A DNA stretch of 64,000 nt from CAJBNH01 sp964447285 (GTDB lineage Bacteria; Myxococcota_A; UBA9042): NCBI GenBank assembly GCA_964447285.1, contig CAYURO010000010.1, positions 62,001 through 126,000 of the forward strand, given 5' to 3'. The translations under genes were made by a program, and so were the position numbers. Positions within the stretch are counted from its first letter, which is position 1. Each line of letters opens with the position of its first letter. Positions 26,979 to 35,022 of this stretch are shown here, piece by piece. Under the pieces are notes generated by a model, which did not search any database, was not told the DNA's origin, and was given only the letters and a program-made list of their open reading frames with translations.

Positions 26979-27797
26979 ATGCAAGCTGCCGTCGTGGGCC
27001 ACGTCGAGTGGATCGACTTCGTTGCCGTTGCGCGCCTGCCAGTGTCGGGCGAGATCCTGCACGCCGACGCCTCGTGGTCCGAGCCTGCGGGCGGCGGGGG
27101 CGTGGCTGCGGCCGAAATGGCCCGCCTGTGCGGCCAGTCGACGCTGTTCACGGCGCTGTCGGGCGACGCGCAGGGTCGGCAAGCGCGGCAGGGACTCGAA
27201 GCGCTGGGGGTCCGCGTTCACTCGGTCGCCCGCGCGGAGGCCCAGGCGCGCGCCTTCACGCTGGTCGAACCCCACGGCGAACGCACCATTGTTGTGTACG
27301 GACCCAGACTTGCGCCGCACGGCGAGGAAGACCTGCCGTGGGCCGAGCTTGCGCGCATGGATGCGGTCTACTTCTGCAAGGGCGACGTGGCGGCACTGCG
27401 GGCTGCCCGACAGGCGCGGGTGCTGGTGGCAACGACACGCGTGCTGCCGCTGCTGCGGGAGGCGGGCCTCCAGGTGGACGCACTGGTGCGAAGCGCCGAC
27501 GACCCGGGAGAAGCCTATGCCGACGGCGACCTGACCCCAGCCCCGCGACTGGTGGTGGCGACTGAAGGGGCGCGCGGTGGCACCTGGCGGGACTGCGACG
27601 GCCGCCACGGGCGGTACCCGGCGGTGCCGCTGCCCGGAACTGCCCGCGACGCCTATGGATGCGGCGACAGCTTCGCGGCAGCGCTGGCCGTCGGTCTTGC
27701 GCGTGGACCGGACCTGGCGGCGGCGCTGCACCTGGCGGCCAGGTCGGGGGCGGCGGCGCTGTGTCGGGTGGGAGCGCATGGGCGCGGTCAGCCTTGA
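26979..27797 (+). CDS. PfkB-family carbohydrate kinase
   Basis: A 272-residue, rather short ribokinase-fold enzyme. The N-terminal glycine-rich substrate loop reads PAGGGGVAAAEMARL. The C-terminal anion-hole/catalytic motif is DAYGCGDSF (224-232), with catalytic base Asp230 and Cys in place of the usual second Ala (DTxGAGD). It lies 21 bp after the malG-like gene, so it probably phosphorylates the imported sugar. The exact substrate is open. Its 3' end overlaps the glycosyltransferase gene by 20 bp. Confidence 0.85.
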   Translation: MQAAVVGHVEWIDFVAVARLPVSGEILHADASWSEPAGGGGVAAAEMARLCGQSTLFTALSGDAQGRQARQGLEALGVRVHSVARAEAQARAFTLVEPHGERTIVVYGPRLAPHGEEDLPWAELARMDAVYFCKGDVAALRAARQARVLVATTRVLPLLREAGLQVDALVRSADDPGEAYADGDLTPAPRLVVATEGARGGTWRDCDGRHGRYPAVPLPGTARDAYGCGDSFAAALAVGLARGPDLAAALHLAARSGAAALCRVGAHGRGQP

Positions 27798-28569
27798 CTT
27801 TCCCCCCTCGCAGCGGTTCAAGTGCGGCCCGCGTCCGCCGTACTCGGATCGGTCGCCCGGAGGCCCGGTGCTGCTGTCGGTCGTCATGCCCTGCTACAAC
27901 GAGCAAGCGACCTTGCGAGCGATCGCGACGCAGGTGCTGGCGCAGCCGTTCGACCTCGAGCTGCTGATCGTGGACGACGGCAGCCACGACGGCACCCACA
28001 ACGTCGCCATGCAGCTGGCCCAGGAGTACCCGGATCGCGTCCGACTGCTGGTCCAACCCGGGAACCAAGGCAAGGGTGCAGCGCTGCGGCGCGGCTTTGC
28101 CGAGGCGCTGGGCGACGTCGTGCTGGTTCAGGACGCCGACCTCGAGTACGACCCTTGTGACTACGGCAAGTTGCTCGAGCCCATCCTGACCGGCCGCGCC
28201 GACGTCGTGTATGGCAGCCGCTTCGCTGGACCCGCGCACAACCCTCGCACCCTGCACACCCTGGGCAATCGGCTGCTGACGGACTTGAGCAACGTCGCGA
28301 CCGGCCTGCGCCTGACCGACATGGAGACGTGTTACAAGGCCTTTCGCCGCCACGTGGTGCAGTCCCTGCGTCTGGAGGAGAACCGCTTCGGCATCGAGCC
28401 AGAGCTGACCGCCAAGGTCGCCGCCGTCCCAGGCGTGCGCGTCTGCGAGGTCCCCATCGCCTACCGCGGCCGCACGTACGCACAAGGCAAGAAGATCGGG
28501 CTGAAGGACGCCTTTCGCGCCGTCTATGCCATCACCAAGTACGGGGTGCTGACGCGCGTGCGCCGCTGA
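27778..28569 (+). CDS. GT2 glycosyltransferase, dolichol-phosphate-mannose-synthase-like
   Basis: A 263-residue cytoplasmic glycosyltransferase. GT-A motifs: VVMPCYNEQATL, LLIVDDGSHDGT, GNQGKGAALRRGF, then the metal-binding QDADLEYDP with Asp at about 119 and 121. GSRFAG and LTDMETCYKAFRR follow the polyprenyl-phosphate hexosyltransferase pattern. No C-terminal TM pair is present, so this is the soluble DPM1 type. ATG at 27778 has GGGAG 4 nt upstream and gives 20-bp overlap with the kinase; GTG at 27868 is a shorter alternative. It probably makes a lipid-linked sugar donor. Confidence 0.88.
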   Translation: MGAVSLDFPPSQRFKCGPRPPYSDRSPGGPVLLSVVMPCYNEQATLRAIATQVLAQPFDLELLIVDDGSHDGTHNVAMQLAQEYPDRVRLLVQPGNQGKGAALRRGFAEALGDVVLVQDADLEYDPCDYGKLLEPILTGRADVVYGSRFAGPAHNPRTLHTLGNRLLTDLSNVATGLRLTDMETCYKAFRRHVVQSLRLEENRFGIEPELTAKVAAVPGVRVCEVPIAYRGRTYAQGKKIGLKDAFRAVYAITKYGVLTRVRR

Positions 28570-28616
28570 CCCCTGCAAGTTCTCGTCCCCCCGAAGCTTT
28601 CCCCCCTGAGGTCTCC

Positions 28617-30002
28617 ATGGAACACCTGCACCGCACCATCATCGAGCCGTTCCGCATCAAGGTCGTCGAGCCGCTGGGCATCACCACCCGGCCCGAGCGC
28701 GAGCAGGCCTTGAAGGACGCGCACTACAACGTCTTTTCGCTGCACGCCGACCACATCCTGATCGACCTGCTGACCGACTCGGGTACGGGCGCCATGAGCG
28801 CGCAGCAGTGGGCGAGCCTGATGATCGGCGACGAGACGTACGCGGGCAGCCGCTCGTTCTACCGCCTCGAGAAGGTCGTGCAGTCGCTGACGGGCATGAA
28901 GCATGTGATCCCGACCCACCAGGGGCGCGCGGCTGAGCACATCCTGTTCGCCACGCTGGCGCAGCCTGGGATGGTGGTGCCAAACAACAGCCACTTCGAC
29001 ACGACGCGAGCGAATTGCGAGTTCTTCGGTGGTCTTGCGCTAGACCTGCTGCGCGACGATGCCAGCGACCCGCGCACCGACCTGCCGTTCAAGGGCGACA
29101 TCGATCTCGCCAAGCTGCGGGCGGTCCTGGTCGAGCACCGCGGCCACGTGCCCTGCGTGATGCTGACCGTCACCAACAACCGCGGCGGCGGGCAGCCCGT
29201 CAGTCTGGCCAACATCCGGGCGACCCGGGCAATGTGCGACGAGTTCGGCGTTCCCCTGTTCCTCGACGCCGCCCGCTTTGCCGAGAACGCCTACTTCATC
29301 AAGGTCCGCGAGCCCGGTCAGTCGCACCGCACCGCACGCGAGATCGCCGAGGAGATGTTCCGCCTGGCCCACGGCTTTACCATGAGCGCCAAGAAGGACG
29401 GATTGGTCAACATCGGCGGCCTGTTGTGCATGGACGACGACATGCTGGCCGACAACTGCCGCACCCGCCTGATCCTGACCGAAGGCTTCCCGACCTATGG
29501 CGGCCTGGCCGGACGCGACCTGGAAGCACTGGCGACGGGCCTCGAAGAGGTGACGGACGAGGACTATCTGGCCTACCGCCACGCCTCGATCCGCTATCTG
29601 TTCGACAAGTTGGACGCGCTGGGCGTGCCGATGATGCGCCCCCCGGGTGGCCACGCAGTGTACATGGATGCGGGCGCCTTCTACCCGCACATCCCCGCCT
29701 GGCAGTACCCGGGCGTCACCCTGACGAACGCGCTGTACGTGGCGGGCGGCGTGCGCGGCGTCGAGGTCGGCACCGTCATGTTCGGCCGACCCGACCCCAA
29801 CGGCGGTCACGACGAGTGTGCGTCGCTGGAGCTGGTGCGCCTGACCTTCCCCCGGCGCACCTACACCCAAAGCCACGTCGACTATCTGATCGAGTGCATC
29901 GCTGAGGTGTACCGCGACCGCGACAAGGCACCGGGTTACAAAATGGTGCGCCAGCGTCCGGTGTTGCGGGGCTTCACGGCGTGGTTCGAGCCGTTGGGCT
30001 AG
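28617..30002 (+). CDS. tnaA: Tryptophanase-family beta-eliminating lyase
   Basis: A 461-residue PLP enzyme of the tryptophanase / tyrosine phenol-lyase family, full length. The PLP lysine is Lys260 in MSAKKDGLVNIGGLLCM. Family motifs: LLTDSGTGAMS, DETYAGSRSFYRLE, PTHQGRAAE, GGQPVSLANIRA, DAARFAENAYFIK and PTYGGLAGRD. From memory of the E. coli and Citrobacter sequences, Asp in HFDTTR and Val in GVEVG match tryptophanase and lack the Arg that marks tyrosine phenol-lyase. However, LRGFTAWF has Gly where tryptophanase has His463 (LRHFTA) and the lyase has Phe. Expected reaction: L-Trp to indole, pyruvate and ammonia, but specificity may differ. ATG at 28617 has GAGG 6 nt upstream. Confidence 0.85.
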   Translation: MEHLHRTIIEPFRIKVVEPLGITTRPEREQALKDAHYNVFSLHADHILIDLLTDSGTGAMSAQQWASLMIGDETYAGSRSFYRLEKVVQSLTGMKHVIPTHQGRAAEHILFATLAQPGMVVPNNSHFDTTRANCEFFGGLALDLLRDDASDPRTDLPFKGDIDLAKLRAVLVEHRGHVPCVMLTVTNNRGGGQPVSLANIRATRAMCDEFGVPLFLDAARFAENAYFIKVREPGQSHRTAREIAEEMFRLAHGFTMSAKKDGLVNIGGLLCMDDDMLADNCRTRLILTEGFPTYGGLAGRDLEALATGLEEVTDEDYLAYRHASIRYLFDKLDALGVPMMRPPGGHAVYMDAGAFYPHIPAWQYPGVTLTNALYVAGGVRGVEVGTVMFGRPDPNGGHDECASLELVRLTFPRRTYTQSHVDYLIECIAEVYRDRDKAPGYKMVRQRPVLRGFTAWFEPLG

Positions 30003-30011
30003 CCGTCGGGA

Positions 30012-31142
30012 CTAAACGAGCTTGCGAGCCAGCGTAGCCTCGTCCAGGCCCTCGTGCTTGCGGCGGATGTCGAAGTACAGCAGCACGAGCGCGATCGTCG
30101 GCAGCGGCAGGATGACCATCATCAGCAGGTCGCCCAGCACCTGGCTGAGGAACGGTGCCGACCCGAAGATCAGAGCCAGCAGCATCGCGGGGAACCAACT
30201 GAGGATCGCCGTCAGAATCCCCAGCACGATCATGACGATCAGGATGCGCAGCCAGTCGGCCGACACCAGCTTGACGCTGCGCTTCAGGGCCTCGACGCCG
30301 GTCACGCCCTCGATCAGGACAACTGGGGCGACCATCGCGAACAGGAAGGACGCCACCAGACCCGGCACAACCAGCATCAAGGTGCCGACGGCCACAACCA
30401 GACCCGCCAACAGCAACGTGATGAATAGCGGGCCGAATTTGCGGCCCAGCGTTCCCCACGCCTTCTTGAAGTCGCCGGTGCCGCCCAGCATCAGGTCCGC
30501 CACTGCCGCCATCACCGCGCCACGCGTCAGCGGGATGGCAATGCCCTGCATCATCAGGGAGGTGACAAGCGTCGCGACCAGCCCCAGCAGCACGGCGACG
30601 ATGCCGACGCCCACCGCCGCCAGACCCGCCCGGGGGTCGTAGGGGCTCACCGACAGGACCGCACGGGTTGGCAGCAAGATCAGCCAGTTCAGGCCCGCGC
30701 TGACGATCGACAGCGGCACGATCACGACGGCGCACGTCAACAGCAGCGCCTGCCAGTGCTGCACGTACATGTCGAACGAGCGCTTGAAGATCACATCGAT
30801 CCCCTCGACAGACACGCCGCCAGAGGTGGAGGGACGCTGCTGACTCGCCTGCTGCTGGTACGCCTGTTGCGGAGCCTGTGCGTAGGTCGGCGGCGCTTGA
30901 TAGGCGGGCGGCTGTGGTTGCGCAGGCTGGGACTGGTACGCGGGCGGCGGAGGAGGCGGCGGTGGCGTCGCACCCGGCCAGTCCTGCGCGAGCTCGGCCA
31001 TCGTACCGGCGCTGGTCCACTGCGCGGTCTCATCCTGATAGACATAGTCTTCGCGCTTGAGTTGGCCGGCGCGTGCACGCTCTCGCAGCTGATCGACCGT
31101 GACGCCAACCGACTGGCCGTCCCGGTGGATGTAGTAGCCCAT
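30012..31142 (-). CDS. GYF_2-domain / polyproline-linker polytopic membrane protein
   Basis: A 376-residue protein of unknown function. Residues 1-57 resemble a GYF_2 domain (YYIHRDGQSVGVTVDQLRERA ... split as GQLKREDYVYQDETAQW). Next is a run of eight prolines and a Tyr/Gln/Pro/Ala-rich linker (about 60-108). Then come about six hydrophobic helices interspersed with soluble loops, typical of a DUF975/glycerophosphoryl-diester-type membrane domain (VEALKRSVKLVSADW). ATG at 31142 is supported by AGGAGG 5 nt upstream. GYF domains bind proline-rich peptides, so the domain may bind its own linker. It converges on the tryptophanase gene (9-bp gap). Confidence 0.75.
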   Translation of the reverse strand: MGYYIHRDGQSVGVTVDQLRERARAGQLKREDYVYQDETAQWTSAGTMAELAQDWPGATPPPPPPPPAYQSQPAQPQPPAYQAPPTYAQAPQQAYQQQASQQRPSTSGGVSVEGIDVIFKRSFDMYVQHWQALLLTCAVVIVPLSIVSAGLNWLILLPTRAVLSVSPYDPRAGLAAVGVGIVAVLLGLVATLVTSLMMQGIAIPLTRGAVMAAVADLMLGGTGDFKKAWGTLGRKFGPLFITLLLAGLVVAVGTLMLVVPGLVASFLFAMVAPVVLIEGVTGVEALKRSVKLVSADWLRILIVMIVLGILTAILSWFPAMLLALIFGSAPFLSQVLGDLLMMVILPLPTIALVLLYFDIRRKHEGLDEATLARKLV

Positions 31143-31400
31143 CTCGACCTCCTGAAATGCGTTGCATCCGACAAGGCGGGGCTTGTGCCGGATGCCGACT
31201 GGATTGTGCGAACCTGCGAGGTCGTACCGGGAGTCGCGTTTGGGCGCAAGCCCCCAGCCGCGCAAAGGTCCGCAGCGACGCCGAACCTTCACGCAAGAAC
31301 AGTTTCTGCAACGAGGGGAAGCGGGTATCGTGCGTCGTCCGGTCGCCCTCGTCGGCGACGTCCCACCGACCGTGTCACGCCCTGCTCGCCCCGAGGTTGC

Positions 31401-31880
31401 ATGTCCCCCAACTGGTCGCTGATGCGCGAAACGCTGCTGCTGAGGGCCTACGCGCTGCCCCGCATTCCGATGATCACGCTGCTGAGCCCGACCGTGGTGG
31501 CGCTGGACGACCAGCAGGCGGTTGTGCGGATCCCGCTGACCTGGCGGTCAAAGAATCACCTCGGCTCCATGTATTTCGGCGCGCTGAGCGTGGGCGCCGA
31601 CTGCACCGGCGGTCTGCTGGCGATGCAGGAAATGCGGCGGCGGCCCGAAAAGATCGCGCTGGTGTTCAAGGACTTCCACGCCAACTTCCTGAAGCGGGCC
31701 GACGGCGACGTGCACTTCACTTGCCGCCAGGGCCCCGAGATCCGCGACCTGGTGCGGCGCGCCGCGGACACGGGCGAGCGCGTCGAGCTGCCCATGGACA
31801 TCATCGCGACCGTACCTGAGAAGTATGGCGATGAACCGGTGGCCAAGTTCGTGCTGACGCTGTCGCTGAAGCGGCGTTGA
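31401..31880 (+). CDS. Hotdog-fold protein, DUF4442 type (thioesterase-like)
   Basis: A 159-residue protein resembling DUF4442 hotdog proteins, which are related to acyl-CoA/ACP thioesterases. Key features are VVRIPLTWRSKNHLGSMYFGALSVGADCTGG split around the N-H-x-G-S-M-Y segment that corresponds to the hotdog helix, and FKDFHANFLKRADGDVHFTC. ATG at 31401 has GAGG 4 nt upstream. Likely cytoplasmic; the thioester substrate is unknown. It stands divergent from the GYF membrane protein, with 258 bp between. Confidence 0.78.
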   Translation: MSPNWSLMRETLLLRAYALPRIPMITLLSPTVVALDDQQAVVRIPLTWRSKNHLGSMYFGALSVGADCTGGLLAMQEMRRRPEKIALVFKDFHANFLKRADGDVHFTCRQGPEIRDLVRRAADTGERVELPMDIIATVPEKYGDEPVAKFVLTLSLKRR

Positions 31881-31927
31881 CGGTCCTTGCGTGAACCGAA
31901 TCAGTGCGAAAAGGCTCCAACGCTTCA

Positions 31928-31943
31928 CCGGACGACCGTCCGG
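31928..31943. promoter_or_regulatory. 6-4-6 inverted repeat upstream of radical SAM gene
   Basis: A perfect CCGGAC-GACC-GTCCGG lies 27 bp before the radical SAM start, in the 90-bp gap. It could be an operator or a small leader hairpin. Confidence 0.3.
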
Positions 31944-31970
31944 CCCCACTCGCACCCGGACTCGCCCGCC

Positions 31971-33317
31971 ATGAAGCTCTCGCGCACCACGGTCTTTGCC
32001 TCGATCCCTGACCGCGACGACGTGCTGGTGGTCCAACCGCTGACGGCGCAAGTCGCTATTGTTGAAGCGGAAGCTGCGGTTGCGCTGCGCAACATCGAGA
32101 GCGGCGCCGCCCTGCCCGCCTCGCTGGACCTCGACGTACTGCGGCAGGCGGGTTTCGTGGTGGACAGCCCGGGCCAGGACAAGGCGATGATGGCCGAGGC
32201 GTATGCTGATTTTCGCGAAGAACAGGAGAAGACGCCGACGCAGCTGATCGTGGTCCCCACTTTTGCTTGCAATTTCAAGTGCACCTACTGCTATCAGGAG
32301 CCGTTCGACCCCGACCAGGGCCGTCTTGTGTCGCCAGAGGTCATCGATGCCTTCTTCGCCTGGCTGGACCGCTTCCACGGCGCAGACGACCCCAAGCCCT
32401 ACGTGACGCTGTTCGGCGGCGAGCCCTTGGTCGACACGCCGACCCACCACGACCGGTTGCGGCGCTACATGGACGGCGTGGCGGCACGTGGCCTGAAGCT
32501 GGCGGCCGTGACGAACGGCTACGATCTCACTGCTTTTGCCGACGAACTGGCCGGTGGGCCGGTGCGCGAGGTGCAGGTCACGCTTGACGGCCCCGAGGCG
32601 GTGCACGACCTGCGTCGCGTCCACGCCTCCGGTCGCGGCACCTTCCACCGCGTCGTCGCCGGCATCCAGTCGCTGGTCGACCGCGGCGTGCCCGTAAACC
32701 TGCGCGTGGTGGCCGACCGCCAGAACCTGGCCGCCCTTCCGGAACTGGCGCGCATGTGCGACGACAAGGGCTGGCTGGACCTGCCGCAGGATCGCTTCAA
32801 GACGCAAATCGGCAGGAACTACGAGCTGTTCGGGTGTGCGAGTCGGCAGCGGCGCGAAGAACTGCTGGACCGCGCCGGGCTGTGGCGGTCATTCGTTGAG
32901 CTGTCCGAAGTCCATCCGGTCCTGCGCAAGTTTCACTCGCCGCGCTTTCACGGCATCGGCCACCTGGCCGCCACCGGCGAGTTCCCGATGGCCAACTTCG
33001 ACGCCTGCCCGGCGGGCAAGAAAGAGTGGGCGTTTGCTCCCGACGGCAGCGTCTATGGCTGCACGGCCACCGTGGGCAACGAGAAGTACCGATTCGGCAA
33101 GTACTTTCCCGAAGTGGTGCGCGACGACGACGCCACGGCCGACTGGGAGATGCGCAGCATCCTGACCATCCCCGAGTGCAAGACCTGCGCGCACGCCACC
33201 ATCTGCGGCGGCGGCTGCGGGGCCATCGCTTCCGACCGCAACGGCACGCCCCTGTCGCCCGACTGCCGACCGGTGCCCGAGGTCATGGGGTTGGGCGTCC
33301 GCTACTACGGACTGTGA
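31971..33317 (+). CDS. Radical SAM/SPASM-domain peptide- or protein-modifying enzyme
   Basis: A 448-residue radical SAM enzyme. The N-terminal about 85 residues form the small domain common in SPASM maturases (LSRTTVFASIPDRDDVLVVQ split). The SAM cluster motif is CNFKCTYC (Cys100, Cys104, Cys107), followed by LFGGEPL and EVQVTLDGP. The C-terminal SPASM region has DACPAGKKEW, GSVYGCTA, then C-x2-C-x5-C-x3-C (CKTCAHATICGGGC) and a final DC, enough for auxiliary 4Fe-4S clusters. Such enzymes modify ribosomal peptides or activate sulfatases. No precursor peptide, sulfatase or leader peptidase is directly adjacent; the nearest tiny Cys-rich gene (34859-34960) lies on the other strand. No ribosome binding site is evident before ATG 31971. 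Confidence 0.88.
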   Translation: MKLSRTTVFASIPDRDDVLVVQPLTAQVAIVEAEAAVALRNIESGAALPASLDLDVLRQAGFVVDSPGQDKAMMAEAYADFREEQEKTPTQLIVVPTFACNFKCTYCYQEPFDPDQGRLVSPEVIDAFFAWLDRFHGADDPKPYVTLFGGEPLVDTPTHHDRLRRYMDGVAARGLKLAAVTNGYDLTAFADELAGGPVREVQVTLDGPEAVHDLRRVHASGRGTFHRVVAGIQSLVDRGVPVNLRVVADRQNLAALPELARMCDDKGWLDLPQDRFKTQIGRNYELFGCASRQRREELLDRAGLWRSFVELSEVHPVLRKFHSPRFHGIGHLAATGEFPMANFDACPAGKKEWAFAPDGSVYGCTATVGNEKYRFGKYFPEVVRDDDATADWEMRSILTIPECKTCAHATICGGGCGAIASDRNGTPLSPDCRPVPEVMGLGVRYYGL

Positions 33318-33376
33318 TGGTGTGGCCGCGACGAAGTGGAAGTCGCCGCCGCGCTTGCAGATCCGCAACCTGACGG

Positions 33377-34327
33377 TCAGGCGACCGCCACCCTCAGCCC
33401 CGAGTCCTTCACGTACTTCTGCGCCGCCAGAGCCGCGATCGTCCCATCGGCCACGGCCGTGGTGATCTGCCGATAGCGCTTCACGCGGAGGTCGCCCGCA
33501 GCGAACACCCCGGGAATGGTCGTCGCCATCGACTCGTCGGTCGGCACGTAGCCACCGGGAGCAAGCTCGACCAGACCGGCCAGCAAGTCCGTGCGTGGCT
33601 TCATGCCGATGAAGATGAACACGCCGTCGGTCTTCAGGTCTTCCGATTGGCCGGTCTTCAGGTTCTGCACGCGCACCGCTTCAATGCTGCCCTCACCCAG
33701 AAAGGCGCGTGGCTCCGTGCTCCAGCGGACCTTGATCTTCGGGTGCTCCAGGGCCTCGTGCGCGGTCGTGGGTTCGGCCTGGAACTCGTCGAATTGGTGC
33801 AGGATCGTCACCGAGTTGGCGAACTGCGTCAGGAACAGCGCCTCTTCGACCGCCGAGTTGCCGCCGCCGATCACGTGGATGTCCTTGCCGTCAAAGTACG
33901 CGCCGTCGCAGGTCGCGCAGTAGGACAACCCCTTGCCACGCAAGCTGTCTTCGCCGGGGATGCCCAGCGGCCGCGGCTTGGCGCCGGTCGAGAGGATCAC
34001 CGCCGGAGCCGTCACGACTTCTTCCTCGTCCAGCTCGAATCGCTTCAGCGGACTGGTCAGGTCGAAGGCAGTGATCTCGATGGCGCGGGCGATTCGGGTG
34101 CCGAACCGCTCGGCCTGCAAAGCGAAGTTCGCCGCGAGGTCGGTGCCCTTGATGTCCTCGGGAAAGCCGGGGTAGTTCGAGACCTTGTGCGTCGTCTTGA
34201 CCTGCCCACCGGGCATGCCCTCGTCCAGCACCAGGGTCTTCAACCGCGCGCGCGATGTGTAGATCGCGGCCGTCAGTCCAGCAGGACCGGCGCCGACCAC
34301 GATCACGTCATAGGCATTCGTCTTCAT
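33377..34327 (-). CDS. trxB: Thioredoxin reductase
   Basis: A 316-residue FAD/NADPH enzyme that reduces thioredoxin. FAD-binding GAGPAGLTAA (12-21), redox-active CATC (Cys137, Cys140), NADPH-binding GGGNSAVEEA and the C-terminal FAD motif GVFAAGDLR are all present. The family length is normal. ATG at 34327 has AGGAG 9 nt upstream; a reading from 34348 would include that site. It lies 38 bp downstream of the thioredoxin gene on the same strand, so the two surely work together. It converges on the radical SAM gene. Confidence 0.95.
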   Translation of the reverse strand: MKTNAYDVIVVGAGPAGLTAAIYTSRARLKTLVLDEGMPGGQVKTTHKVSNYPGFPEDIKGTDLAANFALQAERFGTRIARAIEITAFDLTSPLKRFELDEEEVVTAPAVILSTGAKPRPLGIPGEDSLRGKGLSYCATCDGAYFDGKDIHVIGGGNSAVEEALFLTQFANSVTILHQFDEFQAEPTTAHEALEHPKIKVRWSTEPRAFLGEGSIEAVRVQNLKTGQSEDLKTDGVFIFIGMKPRTDLLAGLVELAPGGYVPTDESMATTIPGVFAAGDLRVKRYRQITTAVADGTIAALAAQKYVKDSGLRVAVA

Positions 34328-34365
34328 GGGGGGATTCTCCTGTCGCACCGCGGGCGGCGATGGGT

Positions 34366-34698
34366 TCAGCTGACCAGGGCTTCCACCGCGCGCTTGATCG
34401 CGCTGCGCTGGATATCGCCCGCCAGACGCTCACCCAACTCCTTGCCGCCCTTGAAGAAGACCAGCGTGGGGCTGCCCGTCACGTTCAGGCGCGTGGACAG
34501 CTCGCGGCTGCCCTGACGATACACCTTCAGGAACTTGACCTGGCCGGCGAACTGCTCCGCCACGGCCTCAAACTTGGGTGCCAACGCCTCACAGGGCGGG
34601 CAGTCGGTCGAGAAGAAGTCGAGCACGACGGGGATGCTGGCCCCCAGCACCTCGGCATCGAACTGGTCCATGGTGATCTCGGAAACGTGTGCGCTCAT
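34366..34698 (-). CDS. trxA: Thioredoxin with CPPC active site
   Basis: A 110-residue cytoplasmic thioredoxin. The active site is Cys33-Pro-Pro-Cys36 (STDCPPCEALAPKFE) rather than the standard CGPC, and Asp replaces the usual Trp before it. The cis-Pro loop GSPTLVFFKGG is intact. Changes in the dipeptide between the cysteines shift redox potential, so this may be a specialised partner. ATG at 34698 has AGGAG 6 nt upstream. It is followed by trxB and preceded by the Cys-rich micropeptide gene (160 bp) and the ArsM-like gene. Confidence 0.93.
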   Translation of the reverse strand: MSAHVSEITMDQFDAEVLGASIPVVLDFFSTDCPPCEALAPKFEAVAEQFAGQVKFLKVYRQGSRELSTRLNVTGSPTLVFFKGGKELGERLAGDIQRSAIKRAVEALVS

Positions 34699-34809
34699 GA
34701 CGGGCTCCTGGTAGACGGACGGGTTCCCCGATCGACACGCCGAATACGGCAAGTGACCACAGGGACACAGGAATACTTGAATCGTGCGGTTGTGAAGGGT
34801 CGCGCCGAC

Positions 34810-34835
34810 CCGGTCCGTGAAACGAGCCGGACCGG
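34810..34835 (-). terminator. Hairpin after Cys-rich micropeptide gene
   Basis: Perfect 7-bp stem CCGGTCC / GGACCGG with a 12-nt loop, starting 24 nt after the micropeptide stop on the minus strand. No U-tract follows. It could be an attenuating or processing hairpin separating the micropeptide from trxA, which would leave trxA to a promoter in the next 110 bp. Confidence 0.4.
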
Positions 34836-34858
34836 CGCTTCCCCCCCCTTACTTCGAG

Positions 34859-34960
34859 CTAGTCGTGGCAGCCGGCGACAAGGCGCGAGGCCTTGGCGCA
34901 GCACTGCGCGGTCTTCTCGGGCGTGCAACACGCCTTGCGGACTCGGGTCAGCAGCTTCAT
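34859..34960 (-). CDS. 33-residue Cys-rich micropeptide (putative soft-metal/metalloid binder)
   Basis: A short frame with ATG at 34960, AAGGAG 4 nt upstream and a TAG stop at 34859. Its product is 33 residues with five cysteines: a vicinal pair (Cys11-Cys12), a second vicinal pair (Cys20-Cys21) and Cys31 next to His32. The N-terminus is basic (MKLLTRVRK). Seven residues separate the two CC pairs, so in a helix they could face one site. It lies 62 bp after the ArsM-like gene and before trxA-trxB on the same strand, with a hairpin just after its stop. Vicinal thiols are classic As(III)/soft-metal ligands. I do not recognise a family. Reality of the gene rests on the ribosome binding site, position and cysteine pattern. 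Confidence 0.55.
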   Translation of the reverse strand: MKLLTRVRKACCTPEKTAQCCAKASRLVAGCHD

Positions 34961-35022
34961 GTCACTCCTTGCTCAACCGGCCGAAGAACGATCTCTCCGG
35001 CACACTGGAATTCCGTGGGCGG

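Noticed and set aside
26232..27887. 551-codon minus strand frame opposite the malG-like, kinase and glycosyltransferase genes
   Set aside because: Antisense to three well-supported genes; product is His/Arg/Gln-rich without a motif.
28617..30002. Tyrosine phenol-lyase
   Set aside because: The Arg that marks tyrosine phenol-lyase (position equivalent to Arg381) is Val, and the Phe of LRFFTA is Gly. Tryptophanase-family is the better call.
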